A DNA stretch of 64,000 bases, taken from Xanthomonas sp. 10-10. GTDB taxonomy: Bacteria > Pseudomonadota > Gammaproteobacteria > Xanthomonadales > Xanthomonadaceae. The notes under the pieces are model-generated. The model saw only the letters and a list, made by a program, of their open reading frames with translations. It made no database searches and had not been told where the DNA came from. The stretch lies in assembly GCF_040182365.1 (NCBI RefSeq), contig NZ_CP144460.1, forward strand, positions 4,092,001 to 4,156,000. The letters run 5' to 3'. Below are positions 49,934 to 58,138 of this stretch, piece by piece; positions within the stretch are counted from its first letter, which is position 1, and every line of letters starts with the position of its first letter. The position numbers and the translations under genes were made by a program.

Positions 49934-50556
49934 TGGCGGCGCCCGGCACGCCACTGCGCTATCTGGCGCTGGGCGACTCGTACACCATTGGCGAAGGCGT
50001 CGCCCCTGCGCAGCGCTGGCCGGTGCAATTGGTCGATGGCCTGCGTGCCCACGGGTGGAATGTGGCGCCTCCGCAGATCATCGCCACCACCGGCTGGACC
50101 ACCGACGAACTGCAGGCCGGTCTCGATGCGGCCGCGCCGCAAGGGCCGTTCGAGCTGGTCAGCCTGCTGATCGGCGTCAACAACCAGTACCGCGGGCGCT
50201 CGCTGGACGAGTACCGCAGCCAGTTCGATGCGTTGTTGCAGCGTGCAATCGGGTTCGCCGGCGGGCTTGCGGCACGCGTGTTCGTGCTGTCGATTCCCGA
50301 TTGGGGGTTGACCCCGTTTGCGCATGCGCAAGGCGGAGATGCGGCATTGATCGGTGCACAGATCGATGCCTTCAACAGCGTGGCCGCCGAACGCTGCGCC
50401 GCACGCGCGGTGCGCTTTGTCGACATCACCGCCACCAGCCGCGATGGCGGCGATGCTGCCGACATGCTGGTCGACGATGGCCTGCACCCCTCCGGCGCCA
50501 TGTATGCACGCTGGACCGCATTGGCACTGCCAGCGGCGCGCGATGCTCTAAGCTAG
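49933..50556 (+). CDS. SGNH/GDSL hydrolase
   Basis: This 207-residue esterase-like enzyme has block I YLALGDSYTIGEG (nucleophile Ser), block III LIGVNNQYRG, and block V DDGLHPSGAMYARW (Asp-X2-His). It lacks a signal peptide, so it should be cytoplasmic. Substrate not predictable; members cleave acetyl or acyl esters. It is coupled to the aminotransferase by a TGATG overlap. ATG 49933 is preferred over the TTG one codon upstream. Confidence 0.88.
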   Translation: MAAPGTPLRYLALGDSYTIGEGVAPAQRWPVQLVDGLRAHGWNVAPPQIIATTGWTTDELQAGLDAAAPQGPFELVSLLIGVNNQYRGRSLDEYRSQFDALLQRAIGFAGGLAARVFVLSIPDWGLTPFAHAQGGDAALIGAQIDAFNSVAAERCAARAVRFVDITATSRDGGDAADMLVDDGLHPSGAMYARWTALALPAARDALS

Positions 50557-50589
50557 CCGCGCAACACGCCTCATTGCCAAGGAACGACA

Positions 50590-51285
50590 TTGCACAGCAC
50601 CGCCACCCAACCCATGAGCCGCGCGCAGGCGCTGGCGATCGCGCGCGCGTTTCTGCCGCCGCATCCGCTGGGCAATCGCTACGACTATTATTACACCCAG
50701 GCCAAGCTGCGCACTGATCCCCTGTATCCGGGCGTGCTGGCCGAATTGCGCAGCACCACTGCGCCCGTGCTGGATCTGGGCTGCGGGCTGGGCCTGCTCG
50801 CGCATGCGTTGCGTGCCGATGGCCAGGCATTGGCGTATCACGGGGTGGATGTGGACGCGTCCAAGATCCGCCGCGCGCAACACATCGCGCAGCGCTCGGC
50901 ATTGGGCAATACGCAGTTCGCCGTGGTCGATCTGAGCGTGGCATGGCCGCAACACCGCGGCAGCGTGACCATTCTGGACGTGCTGCAATATCTGCAGGAA
51001 GACATGCAGGCCAGCCTGCTGCGCAGCGTGGCGCAGATGCTGACGCCGGGCGCGAAGCTGGTGATCCGCAGCGCATTGGGCGATGCCAGCAGCCGTGGCC
51101 GCACCAGCCGGGTGACCGACGTGCTGGCGCATCTGAGCGGCTGGATGCAGCGTATGCCGCGCAGCTATCCCACCCGCGACAGCCTGCAGGCACAGCTGGA
51201 TGCTGCCGGTCTGCGTGCAACATTTGCGCCGCTGTATGGCAACACGCCATTCAATAATTGGTTGATCGTGGCCGAGCCGCGCTGA
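50590..51285 (+). CDS. Class I SAM-dependent methyltransferase
   Basis: This is a 231-residue protein with a Rossmann methyltransferase core. Motif I is PVLDLGCGLGLLAHAL, the acidic loop is YHGVDVDASKIRRA, and motif IV resembles VTILDVLQYLQED. The substrate is unknown. The start is placed at TTG 50590, which has an aagga site seven bases upstream; ATG 50614 is the alternative. It lies 33 bases after the esterase gene and is probably cotranscribed with it. Confidence 0.82.
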   Translation: MHSTATQPMSRAQALAIARAFLPPHPLGNRYDYYYTQAKLRTDPLYPGVLAELRSTTAPVLDLGCGLGLLAHALRADGQALAYHGVDVDASKIRRAQHIAQRSALGNTQFAVVDLSVAWPQHRGSVTILDVLQYLQEDMQASLLRSVAQMLTPGAKLVIRSALGDASSRGRTSRVTDVLAHLSGWMQRMPRSYPTRDSLQAQLDAAGLRATFAPLYGNTPFNNWLIVAEPR

Positions 51286-51554
51286 GGCCGTGCACAACGT
51301 GCCTGGCTCGATTCAGAACGGCTGACAAGACCTAACGCGCGGTCGCCGGATGGATGTGGATAGCACGCAGAGACCGGGTTGGACGCGTAGCACGTGCCGC
51401 ACCGAGCACGGGCCGCGCAGTCGTTTTGACAGCCGCTGTTGACGTGATGCGGATGATCCCGAGCTACGTTGTTCGAGAGCAGTATCCTCACCGCACCAGA
51501 GAATCCGCTGGTTGCCTTGTTGAAAAACCATGCACCCCGACCATCCCGAGAGGT

Positions 51555-51656
51555 CCTTGCCCGCCCACCGTCGCGGGACCTTACGCGGCATGGATGCCGC
51601 GTAAGAGCCTCCATGGACGGATTCACGGCGTGTCCCGCGATGGTGGGCGGGCAAGG
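51555..51656 (-). repeat. Palindromic dispersed repeat, copy 3 (complete)
   Basis: This 102-base element has 24-base terminal inverted repeats that differ at one position (start ccttgcccgcccaccgtcgc, end reaching gtgggcgggcaagg). The core palindrome GCGGCATGGATGCCGC lies at 51585-51600. It is the best preserved copy. Confidence 0.85.
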
Positions 51657-51791
51657 ACCATGCAGCCAAGCCGCAGAGCAGCCGTTCTACAACGAATCTA
51701 CCCGCGCCGACCAGGCACTTCGGGACAACCAAGTCATCGAGTCGCTACGTCGTTTAGATGCAGGCAAAGGCTTGGTTAGCCAAGTGCGCGG

Positions 51792-51873
51792 TACCCTCAC
51801 CGCTCACGGGACACGCCGTGAATCCGTGCGTGGAAGCTCGATGCGGCATCCATGCCGCAAGCGGTAAGCGCAC
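51792..51873 (+). repeat. Palindromic dispersed repeat, copy 4
   Basis: Opposite orientation to copy 3. It shares gggacacgccgtgaatccgt and the core tgcggcatccatgccgca (51842-51859), and its ends are more diverged, like copy 1. Confidence 0.7.
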
Positions 51874-51934
51874 CGCGCCAGAGAGTTTGCAGGCTGTTTT
51901 GTTGAAGGCCATGCACAACGACCATCTCGCCTGG

Positions 51935-51990
51935 TCCCTGCCCGCCAACCGTCGCGGGACCTTTGGCGGCGTCGATGCCGCCAAAGCCTG
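51935..51990 (-). repeat. Partial palindromic repeat, copy 5, overlapping a terminator-like stem
   Basis: Only the left end (tccctgcccgccaaccgtcg) and core remain. The core forms a perfect ten-base stem CTTTGGCGGC/GCCGCCAAAG at 51961-51986, which lies just past the stop of the minus-strand TonB receptor and may terminate it. Confidence 0.6.
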
Positions 51991-52005
51991 TCGTCTTGAG
52001 CAAGG

Positions 52006-54189
52006 TCAGAACTTCCAGGACAGCGTCAGCTCCACATCGCGCGGGTCGCCGTAGATCAACTGGCTTTGATACACGATGTTGGCGTAGTAGGTGCGGTCGA
52101 ACAGGTTGCGCACGTTGAGCTGCGCCGACCAGGCCTGGTTGATGTCGTAGCGCGCCATCGCATTGGCCAGCACCACGCTGCCCTGGGTCAGCCGCTGCGT
52201 CGTGCCTTGCGGCCCCGCCATCAGCTCGTGGATGGCCGACTGCCAGCTCAGCCCACCGCCCACGCGCCATGGGCCGGTCTGCCAGCTGGTGAACAGGGTG
52301 GCCTCACGACGCGGACTGGTTGGATTCACATCGACACCGCTGGCATCGTTGGCATCGAACTGGGCAAAGCCGAACGCGACCCGCCATTGCTCGGACAGCT
52401 GCCCATCGAGCTGGAACTCCACGCCCTGACTGACCGTGCCCTTGGCGGCGAGATAAGCCTGGGTGGTGGTACCGGGCACCAGTTGCCCCGGCTCGTTGAC
52501 CGCCAGGTTGTCCTGCTCAATGCGGAATAGCGCCAACGCGGCATTGAGCTGGCCGCCTAGATACTCGCCCTTGGCACCGACCTCGTAGCTATTGCCTTCA
52601 AGTGGGGCGAGATAGCGCCCATCGCGGTCGCGGTTGTTCTGTGGTTTGAAGATGCCGGTGTAGCTGGCGTACAGCGAATGGCGGTCGTCCACATCGAAGA
52701 TCAGACCCGCGTACGGCGTCGTGCGGCCGCGGCGCTCGTACGAATTTGCAGGTACAAGCTGGTCGGTATTTTTCCAGTCGGTGACGCGTGCGCCGACGAT
52801 GGCCTTCAAGGTCTCGCTCAGCTGGAAACGCCCGGCCGCATAGGCGGCCACCTGGCGCACATCGCGGTCTTCGCCCTTGGTGAGCGCGGTCCATTGCGGC
52901 TGCGTCATCGTGCCGGTCCAGGTGTAGACGCTCTCCGCAGTCAAGGGTTGCAGCGGTGCATTGGACCAGCTGCGCAGGTTGCGATCCATCCAGGTGGCGC
53001 CGGCCACGATCTCGTGCTCGCGGCCCCACAGCGTCAGCGGCAGGCTGAGATAGGCATCCAGACTGTTCTGTGCGCTGAGCGTGGGATAGCGCCCTCCAAA
53101 GGTGCTGGCAAGGCCCAGGCCGGTGTCCCTGTCCGGGTAATCGAGATAGCCGAACAGTACCGACTTCCAGTCGGTTTCGAACCGTTGATGCGAATACTCC
53201 ACATGCAGCTGCGCACCGCTGTCGAAACGATGGGTCAGGCCGGCGAATGCGTTGGTGGTATCGGCCACGCCGCGCGCCCAGCGTGGAGTGAACGAATCCG
53301 AGCGCGCAAAGTCGGTGCGGCTGCCGTCGCTGAAGTAAGCCGGCACCCCACCCCAGGTGGTGCCGCGACCATCGTTGCGCTGTTTGTTGACGCCGATATA
53401 GCCACTGGTGGCATCGCTGAGATCCGCATCGACGATGCCGTAGAACAGTGACGACCGCTTGCTGTAGTAATCGCGAAACGAGCGTTTGTCCTCGTAGCTG
53501 GTCACCACGCGGCCGCGCACGGTGCCGGCGGCGTTCAACGGCGATTGCGCATCGACCGTGCCGCGATAGCGGTCCCATCGGCCGGCCGATAGATCGATGC
53601 GACCGGTGGGCACCTCGCTGTCGGCATGCTTGCGCAACAGATCGATGGATGCGGCCGGGCTGCCCGCGCCGGAGGTCAGGCCATTGGCGCCGCGGACGAT
53701 CTCCACCCGGTCGTAGATGGCCATGTTCTGCTGTACATCGCCACTGTAGTCGGTGGGAATGCCATCGATGCGGTAGTAGTCCACCTCGAAGCCGCGCGCG
53801 GTGATGTAGGTGCGCTCGGTGTCCCAGGTGGGCGAATTGAAGCCGGCCACGGTATCGGTGACGTCCTGCAGCGATTGCAGGTTGCGGTCGACGATCTGCT
53901 GGCGCGTCACCACCACCACCGACTGCGGCGTGTCGCGCAGCGACAACTCCAGCTTGGTCGAACTGCGCGCGACATCGGCGGTGTAGGAATCGTTGCCTTC
54001 GGTGGCGGCGCCGCGATGCGCAGTGATCTGCAGGCGATCCAGATCGACCGGATCGCGGGCGTTTGCCTGCGCGGCGGCCAGCGCGGGGCACGCGCAGGCC
54101 AGCGCAAGCAAGGACCGCGTCATCCCGGCACGCGGGACACTCAGATCTACACGCACGGCGGCGCGCACGGAAGCGGGGCGATAGAACAT
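52006..54189 (-). CDS. TonB-dependent siderophore receptor (second)
   Basis: This 727-residue outer-membrane receptor has a signal peptide (SLLALACACPALAAAQ, near residues 24-40). The plug domain lies at about 70-185 (LRDTPQSVVVVTRQQIVDRN, ITARGFEVDYYRIDGIPTD, RVEIVRGANGLTSGAGSPAA), close to FhuE/FpvA-type ferric siderophore receptors. The barrel ends in DVELTLSWKF. It would import ferric hydroxamate or mixed-type siderophores. No FecIR-like sigma or anti-sigma gene is adjacent. The start MFYRPASV gives a long leader; MTRSLLALA at 54123 is an alternative. Confidence 0.9.
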   Translation of the reverse strand: MFYRPASVRAAVRVDLSVPRAGMTRSLLALACACPALAAAQANARDPVDLDRLQITAHRGAATEGNDSYTADVARSSTKLELSLRDTPQSVVVVTRQQIVDRNLQSLQDVTDTVAGFNSPTWDTERTYITARGFEVDYYRIDGIPTDYSGDVQQNMAIYDRVEIVRGANGLTSGAGSPAASIDLLRKHADSEVPTGRIDLSAGRWDRYRGTVDAQSPLNAAGTVRGRVVTSYEDKRSFRDYYSKRSSLFYGIVDADLSDATSGYIGVNKQRNDGRGTTWGGVPAYFSDGSRTDFARSDSFTPRWARGVADTTNAFAGLTHRFDSGAQLHVEYSHQRFETDWKSVLFGYLDYPDRDTGLGLASTFGGRYPTLSAQNSLDAYLSLPLTLWGREHEIVAGATWMDRNLRSWSNAPLQPLTAESVYTWTGTMTQPQWTALTKGEDRDVRQVAAYAAGRFQLSETLKAIVGARVTDWKNTDQLVPANSYERRGRTTPYAGLIFDVDDRHSLYASYTGIFKPQNNRDRDGRYLAPLEGNSYEVGAKGEYLGGQLNAALALFRIEQDNLAVNEPGQLVPGTTTQAYLAAKGTVSQGVEFQLDGQLSEQWRVAFGFAQFDANDASGVDVNPTSPRREATLFTSWQTGPWRVGGGLSWQSAIHELMAGPQGTTQRLTQGSVVLANAMARYDINQAWSAQLNVRNLFDRTYYANIVYQSQLIYGDPRDVELTLSWKF

Positions 54190-54606
54190 GCTGTCAGCCT
54201 CATGATCGGAAACTGCCGTCGATGACGGCGACTGAGGCTGGCACGGCCACACCGTGCACGATGCGACCCAAGAGCTGGCTGGGGCGCGCATGGTCGATCC
54301 GGGCCGGAGCGCTGTCAATAGAGGCGCACGTTGGATGCGCTGCAATCCACGGCAAGGAGGCTGCTCCGGTACACGACGTACCGGGCGGGCGCCCGGCAAC
54401 ACGCACGTCGGCTTGCGGCACGGAATCCGCGCGTCACGCCGTCAATGACGGCCCCGGACAGCCCATCGGCGCGTATGGGAATTGGTGGACGCCATGTATG
54501 GCCGACCGCGTTTGGCTGCAGCAAGGCGCACGTGCGTCGATGCCGCGGGCCATTGCACCGCCCGCATCCCGATTGCAGGCCTACGGCAACGCGACATCCG
54601 CGCGTG
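54190..54606. other. Intergenic region without recognised features
   Basis: These 417 bases separate the divergently regulated TonB receptor and the deacetylase. Short palindromes occur (gtacacgacgtac near 54370), but no gene, Fur box or known repeat could be supported. Confidence 0.45.
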
Positions 54607-55389
54607 TTACTTCGCTCCGGGCACGATCCCCACCAGCCCGCGCACCCGCATCGCCTCCAGCACGCCACGCAGGATGGCCAGGTTGTGGCCATGCGCAGCA
54701 CCTTCGTGCAGCAGCACGATGGCGCCGGGGCGCAGGTCGCGCACGATGCGCGCGATGGTGGCGTCCGGCTCGCAGTGCACGCCGTCGAAGCCGCGTGCGC
54801 TCCAGGCCACGCGGGTCAGCCCGTGCGCGCGCAGTGGCGAGGCGACGAAGGGGTTGGTCATGCCCACCACCGAGCGATACAGCCGCGGGGCCTGCCCGGT
54901 GATGCTGGCCAGGGTGCGCTGCGCCAGGCCGATTTCCTGCGCCATGCGGCGCGGCCCCAATGCCCAGAACCATGCCTGCGGATGGGTATGGCTGTGGTTG
55001 CCGATGCCGTGCCCGCGGCGCACGATCTCGCGCACCAGTTCAGGCCGCTGCTCGGCCCGCGCGCCAACCACGAAGAAGGTGGCCTTGGCGTCGTAGGCAT
55101 CGAGCAGTTCGAGAATGGCCGGGGTGTCGTCGGACGGGCCGTCGTCGATGGTCAGCCAGACCTGCGGCGCGGCGCCGGGCAGCTGCGCCAGCACCGGCCC
55201 GTACAAACGTGCGCGCGGCAGGAACACCGGCACCACGAACACCGCATGCGACACCAGCAGCGCCGGCAGGCCCCAGGCCCAGCCCAGATGCCACCACAGC
55301 ACCGCCACCGCGACCTGCGAGAGGACGAACAAGCCCACCCAGCGGTAGGGGTGGGAAGGGATGCGATACAGCGTTTCCGGCGTGGTCAT
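54607..55389 (-). CDS. Polysaccharide deacetylase (NodB domain) membrane protein
   Basis: This 260-residue protein has two N-terminal membrane segments (about 18-60, VGLFVLSQVAVAVLWWHLGW and ALLVSHAVFVVPVFL) followed by a NodB domain. Catalytic motifs are VWLTIDDGPSDDTPA (motif 1) and GNHSHTHPQAW (motif 2, metal-binding His). Such enzymes remove N-acetyl or O-acetyl groups from cell-wall or surface polysaccharides. The catalytic part may face the periplasm. It is divergent from the glutaredoxin fusion gene with only 60 bases between. Confidence 0.88.
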   Translation of the reverse strand: MTTPETLYRIPSHPYRWVGLFVLSQVAVAVLWWHLGWAWGLPALLVSHAVFVVPVFLPRARLYGPVLAQLPGAAPQVWLTIDDGPSDDTPAILELLDAYDAKATFFVVGARAEQRPELVREIVRRGHGIGNHSHTHPQAWFWALGPRRMAQEIGLAQRTLASITGQAPRLYRSVVGMTNPFVASPLRAHGLTRVAWSARGFDGVHCEPDATIARIVRDLRPGAIVLLHEGAAHGHNLAILRGVLEAMRVRGLVGIVPGAK

Positions 55390-55449
55390 GCCGCATGATG
55401 CCATGCGGCGTAGAATGCCCGGTCTCCACGCTCTCACCGAAGTGCTGCC

Positions 55450-56376
55450 ATGTCCCTCGATCCCGCCCTGCGTTCCCGTATCGATACGCTGCTGCAATCC
55501 AGCCGCGTGGTGCTCTTCATGAAAGGCCAGCCCGGCATGCCGCAGTGCGGCTTTTCGGCCAAGGCGGTCGGCGTGCTGGACGGGCTGGGCATCGACTATG
55601 CCCACGTCAACGTGCTGGCCGACCAGGAGATCCGCGAGGGCATCAAGGCCTACGGCGACTGGCCGACCATTCCGCAGCTGTATGTGGATGGCGAGCTGAT
55701 CGGCGGCAGCGACATCATCCTGCAGATGGCCGACAGCGGCGAGCTGAGCAGCATGCTCGGCCTGCAGGCGCCGGATCGCAGCCCGCCCAAGATCACCATC
55801 ACCCCGGCCGCGGTGGAGATGCTCAAGGGCGCGCTGGCCGATGCGCCGGATGCGTCGCTGACGCTGGCCATCGATGCGAACTTCCAGCCGAACTTCCAGC
55901 TGGCGCCGACCAACCCCAACGCCATCGCCGCCGAATCCAACGGCCTGCGCGTGCAGTTCGACCTGGCCAGCGCGCGCCGCGCCGACGGCATCACCATCGA
56001 CTGGGTGGACGACATCCGCGGCCGCGGCCTGGCCATCGACAACCCCAACGCGCCCAAGCCGGTGCAGGAGCTGTCGGTGCGCGACGCCGACGACCGCCTC
56101 AAGGCGGGCACGCTGACCCTGGTGGACGTGCGCCCGGCAGACGAACGTGCGCTGGCCACGGTCAACGCACCGTTCCGCACCCTGGATGCGCACGAGCGCA
56201 CCGCCATCGAACAGCTGCCCAAGGACACCCCGCTGGCGTTCCTGTGCCACCGCGGCGGCCGTAGCCTGCAGGCGGCCGAACATTTCCGCGGGCTGGGCTT
56301 CAGCAACGTCTACAACGTCACCGGCGGTATCGACGCCTGGTCGGACGAGGTGGACAACGGCGTGGCGAAATACTGA
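55450..56376 (+). CDS. Monothiol glutaredoxin-IscA-like-rhodanese fusion protein
   Basis: This 308-residue protein has three domains. Residues 1-105 are a Grx4-type monothiol glutaredoxin with the CGFS centre (GQPGMPQCGFSAKA), used in iron-sulfur cluster binding. Residues 112-205 resemble the A-type scaffold fold (KITITPAAVEMLKGAL, GITIDWVDDIRGRGLAID) but without the usual cysteines. Residues 215-305 are a rhodanese with its active Cys in AFLCHRGGRSLQAAEHF. The combination suggests sulfur or iron-sulfur trafficking. The start codon is firm. A strong terminator follows. Confidence 0.9.
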   Translation: MSLDPALRSRIDTLLQSSRVVLFMKGQPGMPQCGFSAKAVGVLDGLGIDYAHVNVLADQEIREGIKAYGDWPTIPQLYVDGELIGGSDIILQMADSGELSSMLGLQAPDRSPPKITITPAAVEMLKGALADAPDASLTLAIDANFQPNFQLAPTNPNAIAAESNGLRVQFDLASARRADGITIDWVDDIRGRGLAIDNPNAPKPVQELSVRDADDRLKAGTLTLVDVRPADERALATVNAPFRTLDAHERTAIEQLPKDTPLAFLCHRGGRSLQAAEHFRGLGFSNVYNVTGGIDAWSDEVDNGVAKY

Positions 56377-56411
56377 GCGCGGCGACCGACGCCACGCACC
56401 GCTGCATACCG

Positions 56412-56442
56412 AAACGGGCGCTCCATGGAGCGCCCGTTTTTT
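56412..56442 (+). terminator. Rho-independent terminator after the glutaredoxin fusion
   Basis: A perfect 28-base palindrome (arms AAACGGGCGCTCCA and its complement) ends in a T-run. It lies 35 bases past the stop. Confidence 0.9.
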
Positions 56443-56473
56443 CATGGATCGACACCCGCAAGGACTTCGCCAC

Positions 56474-57343
56474 ATGCACACCCGTCTGATCGCGCTCGCC
56501 CTGGCCGCCCTGTTGCCACTGGCCGCACATGCCGCCGACCCCACCCGCGCCGTGCTGCTGGTGCCGACCTACGACAGCCAGCCGTCCGACGACCCGTTGG
56601 AATACATCCCGGTGTGGTTGGGCAAGGGCGTGGCGAAAGACTCCACCCTGCCCAAGTCGTTGGTGAACCAACCGCTGCAGGCCTTCGATAACGGCGTTTC
56701 CACCGCCAACGTGCGGCTTGCCGCGCTGAGCGTGGACGACAACAGCATGTGCGGCGGCACTTCGAAATTGCGCTTGAAGGGCAATCCCACCCTGACGCAC
56801 TCGCCGCTGTTGTCGACGGTGGATCTGAATCCGGGCAAGCGTTTCGTCGGCCGCGCCGCCACCGCTGCCGAACAGGCACAGTTGCTGCGTCAGGTGGGCG
56901 ACACCACGCAGCTGCGCAAGACCGTCAAGCCGGCGGCGCTGGCCCAAGCGCTGGCGGCTTTCGAGGCGGACCGCGCGCAGGACGCAGCGTCGCTGCAGAT
57001 CGTGACCGATACACAGCAGCCGCAGCGGCGCGTGGCGGTGCTCACCGCAAACCACCCGACCAAGACCGGCAATCCGGACAACCCGACCGGCGTACTCGTG
57101 GTGCTAGCGATCTTCGAGCACGACGGCAGCCGTTGGCAGTTCCGCCGGGGCAGCGCGGCCAGCGGCTGCGATGATTGCGAAGACCTGCCGCTGCGGACGC
57201 ACCTGCTGCAGTTCGGCGATATCGACGGCAATGGCACGCTGGACTTCGTGCTGTCGGAAAGCGGCTACGAAAGCTACGGGTTCTATCTGCTGCTCGGCGA
57301 AGGCGCCGGCTGGCGCTCGGAAGGATTGCAGGGCGGCTGCTGA
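56474..57343 (+). CDS. Secreted protein of unknown function with FG-GAP-like C-terminus
   Basis: The product has 289 residues with a signal peptide (LIALALAALLPLAAHAA). The middle is not recognised. The C-terminal part has paired cysteines (ASGCDDCEDLP) and a calcium-loop-like segment (FGDIDGNGTLDFVLSES) as in FG-GAP/VCBS-type repeats. Periplasmic location is expected. The ATG was chosen because the signal peptide starts there; the frame is open upstream across the terminator. Confidence 0.75.
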   Translation: MHTRLIALALAALLPLAAHAADPTRAVLLVPTYDSQPSDDPLEYIPVWLGKGVAKDSTLPKSLVNQPLQAFDNGVSTANVRLAALSVDDNSMCGGTSKLRLKGNPTLTHSPLLSTVDLNPGKRFVGRAATAAEQAQLLRQVGDTTQLRKTVKPAALAQALAAFEADRAQDAASLQIVTDTQQPQRRVAVLTANHPTKTGNPDNPTGVLVVLAIFEHDGSRWQFRRGSAASGCDDCEDLPLRTHLLQFGDIDGNGTLDFVLSESGYESYGFYLLLGEGAGWRSEGLQGGC

Positions 57344-57437
57344 TCGCCCTTGTTGCGCGCGCACGATGCCGGTTGCGCCATTGCGCACCGGCGCCGATCC
57401 CATCAAGCCGCGTGGCGCACGCACGCCACGCCGGCGC

Positions 57438-57998
57438 TCAACCGGCAAATCCACCCTCGTCGAGAAACTGCTGTTCCTCCGCGGTGGTCTCGCGTCCCAG
57501 CACTGCATTGCGATGCGGAAAGCGCCCGAAGCGCTGGATGATCTGCTGATGCTCCTGCGCCCAACGCGTCGTCTGGGCATCGTCCAGGGCCGCGATCAGC
57601 TGCATGGCGCGCGCCTGCTCCTGTAGATCTTCTGCGTGCTCGAACGGCAGATAGAAAAACAGCCGCAGTTGCGCAGACACCTGTTGGTCGAACCCATGGT
57701 CGAGCGCCTGCTTGGCATAACGCAACGCCAGCCCGTCGGTCGCATAGGCATGCGCACTGCCCCGGAACGCGTTGCGCGGAAACTGATCCAGCAGGATCAG
57801 CAGCGCCAGCGCATCTTCGGCACGCGCCATCCAATGCGCATAGTCGCCCCGCGCGGCAGCAAAATGCTGCTCGCTGAAGTGCTGGCGAAAATTGGCATCG
57901 AACGCATCGTTATGCGTGAACCAGCGTGCCGAGCCGGCCAGCTCCCAGAAGGCCAGCACCACATCGGCCTGTTTGTTGCGCTCTGTTTTGGCAATCAT
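57438..57998 (-). CDS. DUF924 family protein
   Basis: This 186-residue protein matches the DUF924 family, an all-helical TPR-like fold of unknown function. Recognisable segments are DVVLAFWELAGSARWF, LALLILLDQFPRNAFRG and RFGRFPHRNAVLGRE. A strong ribosome site (gggggag) precedes MIAKTERN, deciding the start against a longer reading at 58082. It stands alone, convergent with the preceding secreted-protein gene. Confidence 0.88.
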   Translation of the reverse strand: MIAKTERNKQADVVLAFWELAGSARWFTHNDAFDANFRQHFSEQHFAAARGDYAHWMARAEDALALLILLDQFPRNAFRGSAHAYATDGLALRYAKQALDHGFDQQVSAQLRLFFYLPFEHAEDLQEQARAMQLIAALDDAQTTRWAQEHQQIIQRFGRFPHRNAVLGRETTAEEQQFLDEGGFAG

Positions 57999-58138
57999 CG
58001 ACGCTCCCCCTGAGGAATACGGCACAGCATGCACGCTTGCATGTGATGAAGCAGCCGCAACCGCACCTTCAGCACTTGGCAAGCACGGCGCTGGCGGCTA
58101 GGTTTGCGGCCTACGTTTTCGTTTCACCGGGGAAATCC

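Larger units (their letters stand above)
51286..52005. other. Repeat-dense intergenic region
   Basis: No gene was supported in these 720 bases. At least three copies of the palindromic element are present, joined by shared linkers such as ccagagaatccgctggttgc and ccagagagtttgcaggctg, which also occur near 25590. The region looks like an array of nested dispersed repeats between the methyltransferase and the TonB receptor. Confidence 0.75.
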
